A stretch of 64,000 bases of DNA from Streptococcus sp. DD12 (GTDB lineage Bacteria; Bacillota; Bacilli; Lactobacillales; Streptococcaceae), in NCBI RefSeq assembly GCF_001578885.1, contig NZ_KQ969495.1, forward strand, positions 1 through 64,000. The letters are read 5' to 3'. The notes beneath the pieces were generated by a model. The model was not told the origin of the DNA and did no database searches. It saw nothing but the letters and a program-made list of their open reading frames with translations. Below are positions 58,741 through 64,000 of this stretch, one piece after another. The translations under genes and the position numbers were made by a program. Each line of letters opens with the position of its first letter. Position 1 is the stretch's first letter.

Positions 58741-60291
58741 ATGGGATTATTTGACCGCCTTTTTGGGCGTAAGAAAAAAGAGGAAAATACTGAAACACCA
58801 GCAGTCGATGGGTTAAACCAGGACGTCGTCGACACCCTTCCCTCTCTGGAAGCAAGTCAAGACCGAGACGAAGAACAAGTTGCTCTTGAACAAGAAACCG
58901 TTTCTGCAGACCTTGAGGTTGACGACAATCAGGTGGAAGTTCTTGAAACCCCTGAGCAGGCAGAAATGGCTAGTGACACGCAAGCGCCCTTCGAACAAGA
59001 AGAAAGTTCTGAATCTGAAGCAGATGAGTCCTCGCCTCTTACCGACCAAGTCCTTGAGACTTCTTTTGACCAAGTCGTGGTAGAGGAGCTGAACGAAGAA
59101 GACGTTTCTCTTAAAGAAAAGGCTACTGAAGAGACGCTGGTTGACTCACCAGCAGATGAAGCCTTAGTAGCAGACAGTGACCAAGATGCAGGTTCAGTCG
59201 AGGCTGTGGAGGTTAACCTCGCCTCAACGCTTGCTGGCCAAGAAGACCAAAAAGAGCATGTTAGCGAGGAAACGGTACAGGAGGACGAAGAGGGTGCTAG
59301 TGACTCAGCGCCAGAAGTTCAAGCGTCAGAGGACCAATCTCTGGCTGAGAACAGCAGCCAAGAGACGGAACAGGACAAGTATGACCGGAGTTTGAAAAAG
59401 ACCCGTAAGGGATTTGGGGCCCGCCTCAATGCTTTCTTTGCTAATTTTCGGACGGTGGACGAGGACTTCTTTGAAGAACTTGAAGAACTTCTCATCCTCT
59501 CAGACGTGGGGGTTAGTGTTGCGACCAATCTTGTCGAAGACCTCCGCTATGAAGCAAAGCTGGAAAATGCCAAGAAGCCAGATGCCCTACGGCGCCTGAT
59601 TATCGAAAAACTGGTAGATATTTATGAAAAGGATGGTCAGTTCAATGAAGCGCTGAACCTGCAGACAGATAGCGTGACGGTCATGCTCTTTGTCGGTGTC
59701 AATGGTGTCGGAAAGACCACCTCAATCGGTAAACTCGCTTACCAATACAAGCAAGCAGGCAAGAAGGTCATGCTGGTGGCTGCAGATACCTTCCGAGCAG
59801 GAGCGGTCGCTCAGCTAGAAGAATGGGCGCGTCGGGTGGCTGTGCCTATCGTGACAGGGCCAGAAAAATCGGACCCAGCCAGCGTTGTTTTTGATGGGAT
59901 GGAACGTGCCCTGGCTGAAGACGTGGATATTCTGCTCATTGATACAGCAGGTCGTCTGCAAAACAAGGATAACCTCATGGCTGAACTGGAAAAAATCGGC
60001 CGTATCATCAAACGGGTTATTCCTGAGGCCCCTCATGAAACCTTGTTAGCGCTGGATGCCTCAACTGGTCAAAACGCTCTGGTGCAAGCCAAAGAATTTT
60101 CAAAGATTACGCCAGTCACAGGCATTGTTTTGACCAAAATTGACGGGACGGCTCGCGGGGGGATTGTACTTGCGATTCGTGAGGAGTTGGACATTCCGGT
60201 CAAGTTGATTGGCTTTGGTGAAAAGATTGACGATATTGGAGCCTTCCACTCAGAAGAATTCATGCGTGGCCTCCTAGATGGGCTGATCTGA
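58741..60291 (+). CDS. ftsY: Signal recognition particle receptor FtsY
   Basis: 516 residues. A short basic N-terminal stretch (LFDRLFGRKKK) that can touch the membrane is followed by about 200 acidic residues (Glu/Asp/Ser rich), then the NG domain: 'FVGVNGVGKTTSIGKLAY' (P loop, about 318-335), 'AADTFRAGAVAQLEEW', 'LLIDTAGRLQNKDNLM', 'TKIDGTARGG'. GTPase that docks SRP-bound ribosomes at the Sec translocon. The long acidic region is normal for streptococci. Confidence 0.97.
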   Translation: MGLFDRLFGRKKKEENTETPAVDGLNQDVVDTLPSLEASQDRDEEQVALEQETVSADLEVDDNQVEVLETPEQAEMASDTQAPFEQEESSESEADESSPLTDQVLETSFDQVVVEELNEEDVSLKEKATEETLVDSPADEALVADSDQDAGSVEAVEVNLASTLAGQEDQKEHVSEETVQEDEEGASDSAPEVQASEDQSLAENSSQETEQDKYDRSLKKTRKGFGARLNAFFANFRTVDEDFFEELEELLILSDVGVSVATNLVEDLRYEAKLENAKKPDALRRLIIEKLVDIYEKDGQFNEALNLQTDSVTVMLFVGVNGVGKTTSIGKLAYQYKQAGKKVMLVAADTFRAGAVAQLEEWARRVAVPIVTGPEKSDPASVVFDGMERALAEDVDILLIDTAGRLQNKDNLMAELEKIGRIIKRVIPEAPHETLLALDASTGQNALVQAKEFSKITPVTGIVLTKIDGTARGGIVLAIREELDIPVKLIGFGEKIDDIGAFHSEEFMRGLLDGLI

Positions 60292-60307
60292 TAGTAAAGG
60301 AGCAGGT

Positions 60308-61210
60308 ATGGGAAACTATTTGGCCATTGACATTGGTGGCACACGTATCAAATACGCAGTCTTAGATGAGGAGGGGCAGTTTCTGCAAGAAACAGCTTCT
60401 TGTCCAACACCAGATAATCGACAAGCGTTTTTAGCCCAACTTCAAACCATCATCGAAGGGTTTTCAGATTTGGCTGGTTTGGCTTTTAGTCTACCAGGGA
60501 AGGTGGATACTCAGACAGGAACGGTGTCTTTTGGAGGCTCTCTGCCTTACCTGGATGGTCTGTGTCTCAAGGAAATTTTTGCGGACAAGGTAGCCGTCAT
60601 CGCTGTGCAAAATGATGCCAAGGCGGCTGCTCAGGCAGAACTTTGGTTGGGGAATCTCCGAGGCGTGTCTGATGGGGTGGCTTTGATTTTGGGAACGGGC
60701 GTCGGTGGTGGCGTGGTTCTGGATGGCAAGCTTCGTTTGGGCAGTCACTTTCAAGCGGGTGAAGTGAGCATGATGGTCACAGATTATGCGGCAGCTGAGG
60801 CTGTTGCCGCGGGACGGTCCAATTCTGCAGTGGCTTTTGTCCGCCGTGTCAATAGCGCTGTGGGAAATAGTGATTTAGACGATGGCAAAGCAGCCTTTGC
60901 GGCGATTCATGCTGGTCAAAGCGAGGCGCGTGAGATTTTCCAAGCTTATTGCCGCAGTATCGCCTACCAAATCCTGACCCTACAAGCCGCTTTAGATGTG
61001 ACAACCTATGTCATTGGTGGGGGAATTAGTGCTCAGCCTATTCTCCTAGAAGAGATAAAGGCCCAATTTGCGTCCATTGGCCAAAGTCACCCGATTTTAG
61101 AGGCCAATATCCCTAAAGACCTGGCTATTCGTCCTGCCAAATTTGGCAACGATGCCAACCTCTACGGGGCTCTCTATAACTTACTGGTCCAAGAAGGCAT
61201 GTTGACCTAA
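60308..61210 (+). CDS. ROK family sugar kinase
   Basis: 300 residues. 'YLAIDIGGTRIKYAVLDEEG' (ATP phosphate motif, about 4-23), 'GLAFSLPGKVDTQTG' (about 57-71), 'VQNDAKAAAQAELWLG' with the catalytic Asp, and 'LILGTGVGGGVVLDGKL' (about 127-143). The ROK zinc-finger CxCGxxGCxE is not seen in the expected place ('HFQAGEVSMM'), so it is a divergent member. Likely phosphorylates a hexose or amino sugar. TAAAGGAG precedes the ATG. It lies 16 nt after ftsY and has its own terminator. Confidence 0.87.
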   Translation: MGNYLAIDIGGTRIKYAVLDEEGQFLQETASCPTPDNRQAFLAQLQTIIEGFSDLAGLAFSLPGKVDTQTGTVSFGGSLPYLDGLCLKEIFADKVAVIAVQNDAKAAAQAELWLGNLRGVSDGVALILGTGVGGGVVLDGKLRLGSHFQAGEVSMMVTDYAAAEAVAAGRSNSAVAFVRRVNSAVGNSDLDDGKAAFAAIHAGQSEAREIFQAYCRSIAYQILTLQAALDVTTYVIGGGISAQPILLEEIKAQFASIGQSHPILEANIPKDLAIRPAKFGNDANLYGALYNLLVQEGMLT

Positions 61211-61219
61211 CCTAAAAAG

Positions 61220-61254
61220 AAAACCTCTTACAGGCGGTCTGTAGGAGGTTTTTT
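61220..61254 (+). terminator. Terminator after the ROK kinase
   Basis: AAAACCTC..ACAG and CTGT..GAGGTTTT form a stem with a small internal bulge, then six T. Confidence 0.85.
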
Positions 61255-61700
61255 GACGGTTAGACTTGTCCGGCCTTTTCCCTGCGCCAAAGCAGGTAAG
61301 TGGGGAGGGGGTCCCACCTACCTGCCAGACTGCAGATTTTGGCTAAGTCCTCTGAAAGCTAAAGGCCAGAGCTAGGTCGTCCTCAGGGACGCTATCGGTT
61401 GGGCTGGTTAGGCTTGTCCGATCGATAAGCTAGGATAAAGCTGAAAGCCTCAAGGAGGCTGGTGATGCTGGTCACGCTACCAACCGCTGGCTAGCATTGA
61501 AAAAGTGGCGGTATAGAGGATGAAAACATGGCCAAAGAGAGTCTTGCCAAAGGTCGAGAAAGGATTCGCCAATCTCAACTGACCAAACCGAAAGTGATGC
61601 AAGAAAATAGCCATAGAGGGCAAGCCTTCTATGGCTATTTTCATTTAACTTTGACATAAGTTTACAGAGGATATGCCATCAATCTGTCTGCCGGTGAAAT
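61255..61700. other. Gene-free, hairpin-rich stretch
   Basis: No supported coding sequence. It holds a 13-bp hairpin with one mismatch (about 61291-61326: GCAGGTAAGTGGG with CCCACCTACCTGC), a repeated phrase GGTTAGACTTGTCCG (61258) and GGTTAGGCTTGTCCG (61407), and a long terminator-like stem at 61603-61641. It does not match RNase P, tmRNA, 6S or SRP RNA as far as I can recall. It could be an unrecognised RNA or a degraded element. Confidence 0.4.
61603..61641. terminator. Long symmetric hairpin
   Basis: GAAAATAGCCATAGA and TCTATGGCTATTTTC form a perfect 15-bp stem around a 9-nt loop. The A and T at the stem base allow action on either strand, including for the minus-strand LysR gene ending at 61701. 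Confidence 0.7.
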
Positions 61701-62588
61701 TCACGCAGGCTTTTTTTCGACTTCTTGGATGAAGCTGCTAGCGATTTCGGTTTTCTTTCCTTTTTTAGGAAAAACATAAACCAAGGTATGGAGGGGACTG
61801 TCTTTGAGGGGGACGAGGACGATTTGCTCCCGCATGAAACTATTGACGATGCCCAGACCCGAAGCATAGGCATCAGAAGCCCGCAAAAGGTTCATGACAG
61901 TTCCACGGTCATTACTGTAAATAATTTTTTGGTAATGGTTGATTTCCAGGGGGTCCTCATCAAAGTGCATGCCGGTTTTTTCTTGCTGAAAACGAATCTG
62001 AGGGTAGTCGACCAAATCTTCCTCGCTGATGCTATCTTGGCTGGCCAAGGGGTGGTTTTTACCTAAAAAAATACGGGTGGGAAATTCACCTAAGGAGACA
62101 CAATCAAGCTCAAGTTCCTCCATCTGGCGTAGGAGAATTTGCCGATTTTCTTCGTTGAGGTAGAGGATTCCCAGGTCACTCTCATAGGTGGCGACACTTT
62201 CGAGAATTTGGCGTGTCGTGGTCTCAATGAGTTGAAAATCTTGGTAGTCATTTTCATATTTTTCGGAGACATAGGCCAGGGGAGCTGACAAAAAGTCGTA
62301 GTGGTGACTAGAGACGGTAAAGCTCTTAAGATAGTCATTTTGGTAACGTTCTTCCAGCAGTTTGACTTCTCCTAAAATCCGGCGGGCGTATTTGAGAAAA
62401 TCTTGCCCGTCATCGGTCAGGCTCATCCCTGTATTGCTGCGTTCAAAGAGTTCAACGCCCAATTCTTTTTCCAAATTTTTGATGGCGCCAGAAAGATTGG
62501 GTTGACTCATATAGAGGGCTGTTGCGGCCTTGTTGAGGGAACCGTACTCAGCGACTGCCTCCACATAACGCAATTGCATAAAATTCAT
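61701..62588 (-). CDS. LysR family transcriptional regulator
   Basis: 295 residues. N-terminal winged helix 'MQLRYVEAVAEYGSLNKAATALYMSQPNLSGAIKNLEKELGVELFER' (about 4-50) and a periplasmic-binding-like effector domain. AAGGGG precedes the ATG. It diverges from the M20 amidohydrolase gene 154 nt away, the classical LysR arrangement, so it probably controls that operon. The inducer is unknown. Confidence 0.9.
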   Translation of the reverse strand: MNFMQLRYVEAVAEYGSLNKAATALYMSQPNLSGAIKNLEKELGVELFERSNTGMSLTDDGQDFLKYARRILGEVKLLEERYQNDYLKSFTVSSHHYDFLSAPLAYVSEKYENDYQDFQLIETTTRQILESVATYESDLGILYLNEENRQILLRQMEELELDCVSLGEFPTRIFLGKNHPLASQDSISEEDLVDYPQIRFQQEKTGMHFDEDPLEINHYQKIIYSNDRGTVMNLLRASDAYASGLGIVNSFMREQIVLVPLKDSPLHTLVYVFPKKGKKTEIASSFIQEVEKKPA

Positions 62589-62742
62589 GATTATTACCCC
62601 TTCTACTTGGTATTGTTCTTATTCTACCATAAAAATGGGTATAAAAAATACTGATAGCCAGCATTCACAAATTTAGATTAGGTAAAAAGATGAGCTTTGT
62701 GTATGATAGATAGTAAGTTTCAGCGATTGTTAAGGAGGGGCC

Positions 62743-63888
62743 ATGACAGACTTATTTTACGAACGGCTGGTAAAAACGCGTCACTATATCCACGCGCACC
62801 CAGAGATTTCAGAGGAAGAATTCTCAACGACAGCTTACTTGCGGCAAAAGTTGGAAGACCTAGATATCAAGATTCTGGAAACAGAGTTGAAAACAGGCCT
62901 GATTGCTGAGATTGGTCAGGGCAAGCCTATCATCGCTTTGAGGGCTGATATTGATGCCCTCCCCATTCAGGAAAAGACAGGCTTGGACTATGCTAGTCAC
63001 AATGGTGCCATGCATGCCTGCGGCCATGATTTTCATCAGACTAGCCTACTGGGGGCGGCTGAAAAACTAAAAGCGCAAGAAAAAACGTTGAAAGGCACCG
63101 TGCGCCTTATCTTTCAACCTGCCGAGGAAAATTTCCAAGGCGCCTATCAGGTGATTGCGGCAGGTGGTTTGGAGGGGGTTTCGGCAATTATTGGTTACCA
63201 TAATAACCCCCACCTCAAACCAGGTCAGATTGGTTTGCGCGCCAAGGCCATCATGGCAGGTGTTGAGCAGTTTACGGTTAGGGTTACGGGCGTTAGTGGC
63301 CATGCGGCCCGACCAGACCTAGGGGTTGACACGGTTTTGGCTATCACCACGATAGTCACTAATTTGCAAGAAGTGGTGGCCCGTACCGTATCTCCTTTTG
63401 ATGCAGCCGTTTTGTCTGTAACTCATATTGACGTGGGAACGACATGGAATGTTCTACCCGATAGTGGTTTTTTCGAAGGGACTATTCGAACCTTTGAACC
63501 GGCTGTGAGGGAGAAGGTCATTGCAGGCTTTACCGCTATAGTGGAACACACGGCAGCCCAGTTTGGTGCCCAAGTGGCCATTAGCTGGGGCAATTCACCG
63601 AGTGTGACCTATAACGACAGCACCTTAACCCCTTTAATTGCCGAGAATTCCAAAAGTTTTGCAGAGGTTTTAGAGGTTCTGCCTTCAACAGGGGGCGAAG
63701 ACTTTGCCGCCTATCAGGCTCAGATTCCTGGTGTTTTTGCCTTCGTAGGGTCTAATGGTGCGGACGATGCTCCTGACTGGCACCACGATGATTTTATCGT
63801 TCGCGATGAGGCCCTACCAGTGGCGGTCAACTATTATGTTGAAAATGCCCACTTTCTGTTAGATTATTTTGCGGAGGACCAAGCATGA
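62743..63888 (+). CDS. M20 family amidohydrolase/aminoacylase
   Basis: 381 residues. Metal-binding motifs of the M20D group: 'HAHPEISEEEF' (about 16-26), 'ALRADIDALPIQE' (about 65-77), 'HACGHDFHQTSLLGAA' (about 90-105, with the Cys ligand), 'FQPAEEN' (about 122-128), and the dimerisation domain 'VTGVSGHAARPDLGVD'. The last His ligand is near 'DWHHDDF'. It cleaves an N-acyl or peptide bond of a small substrate. AAGGAGG lies before the ATG. The stop overlaps the next gene. A TATGAT -10 lies near 62701. Confidence 0.9.
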   Translation: MTDLFYERLVKTRHYIHAHPEISEEEFSTTAYLRQKLEDLDIKILETELKTGLIAEIGQGKPIIALRADIDALPIQEKTGLDYASHNGAMHACGHDFHQTSLLGAAEKLKAQEKTLKGTVRLIFQPAEENFQGAYQVIAAGGLEGVSAIIGYHNNPHLKPGQIGLRAKAIMAGVEQFTVRVTGVSGHAARPDLGVDTVLAITTIVTNLQEVVARTVSPFDAAVLSVTHIDVGTTWNVLPDSGFFEGTIRTFEPAVREKVIAGFTAIVEHTAAQFGAQVAISWGNSPSVTYNDSTLTPLIAENSKSFAEVLEVLPSTGGEDFAAYQAQIPGVFAFVGSNGADDAPDWHHDDFIVRDEALPVAVNYYVENAHFLLDYFAEDQA

Positions 63889-64000
63889 CGCGCCCAGTAA
63901 TTGGTATCACCAGTAACGAGAAGCCTGTCGCCAAGGACCTGCCCATTATTCATTTGTCGGTCAATCGTCAGTTTGCTGACGGTGTTAAAGCAGCCGGAGG
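63885..64000 (+). CDS. Gamma-glutamyl hydrolase-like class I amidotransferase (peptidase C26), partial
   Basis: Only the first 38 codons are in the window: 'MTRPVIGITSNEKP..HLSVNRQFADGVKAAGG'. The 'PVIGIT' opening and 'ADGVKAAGG' fit the PuuD-like gamma-glutamyl-GABA hydrolase family (C26). ATG overlaps the amidohydrolase stop (ATGA), so both form an operon under the divergent LysR. The catalytic Cys lies beyond the window end. Confidence 0.75.
   Translation, partial: MTRPVIGITSNEKPVAKDLPIIHLSVNRQFADGVKAAG

Noticed and set aside
61472-61657. 61-codon minus-strand frame, and a 43-codon plus-strand frame from about 61528
   Set aside because: Both run through the symmetric hairpin at 61603-61641 and have no ribosome site; not supported as genes.

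Overview
The window looks like the chromosome of a Streptococcus. It carries the streptococcal gene pairs pbp2b-recR-ddl, rodA-HAD-gyrB-ezrA and coiA-pepF, an rgpA-F rhamnan cell-wall polysaccharide operon with S. mutans-like downstream genes, late competence genes (comEA, comEC, coiA) and an Rgg/SHP pheromone pair. I cannot name the species. Most of the window reads as host backbone. One block of about 7 kb (50088-57057) is visibly AT-richer: a sampled line at 52021-52080 has 17 G/C in 60 bases, against 29 in 60 at 59701-59760 inside ftsY.

Layout. 1-290: three tRNAs (Gly, Ile, Ser) and a terminator. 339-7784: an rRNA methyltransferase followed by a shikimate/tyrosine operon (aroD, aroE, aroB, aroC, tyrA), a YlbF-like gene and a YeiH-type membrane protein. 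7900-11750: pbp2b, recR, ddl. 11826-15603: the class Ib ribonucleotide reductase operon nrdH-nrdE-nrdF on the minus strand, with tandem NrdR-like boxes. 15733-21835: rodA, a HAD phosphatase, gyrB, ezrA. 21919-23784: a small protein and a two-gene permease operon (minus). 23859-27846: comEA, comEC, holA. 27866-29851: sodA and queA convergent across an exceptional 33-bp-stem hairpin. 29870-34472: coiA, pepF, a thioredoxin-like gene, yajC, and an acetoin/diacetyl reductase. 34494-35873: aspartate kinase (minus). 36017-49720: rmlD and the rgpABCDEF-sccH-sccM-sccN polysaccharide operon, whose last gene is frameshifted. 49721-57121: the accessory island. 57122-61210: two Cof-type HAD phosphatases, ftsY and a ROK kinase. 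61255-61700: a gene-free, hairpin-rich stretch. 61701-64000: a LysR regulator diverging from an M20 amidohydrolase and the start of a class-I glutamine amidotransferase-like hydrolase.

The most striking part is the island. An Rgg regulator (minus strand) faces a 23-residue SHP pheromone gene across a 42-bp near-perfect palindrome. The predicted mature pheromone is DIIIIVGR, a variant of the DIIIIVGG octapeptide known from S. pyogenes SHP3. Downstream lies a single-module nonribosomal peptide synthetase of 1123 residues (nucleotidyltransferase-like N-terminus, adenylation, carrier, condensation) overlapping the start of an EntS-like MFS exporter. The natural reading is a quorum-sensing-controlled biosynthetic cluster making and exporting an unknown small molecule. 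The island is bracketed by 87-bp direct repeats. These duplicate the 5' end of the HAD gene at 57122 and leave a truncated gene start at the left end. Decayed gene fragments sit next to the NRPS and at the right end.

Other points are a one-base deletion in the sccN-like glycosyltransferase gene that would remove a polysaccharide side-chain donor, three genes whose promoters abut the start codon (likely leaderless mRNAs), and matching TTCGAATA competence sigma-factor boxes before comEA and coiA.
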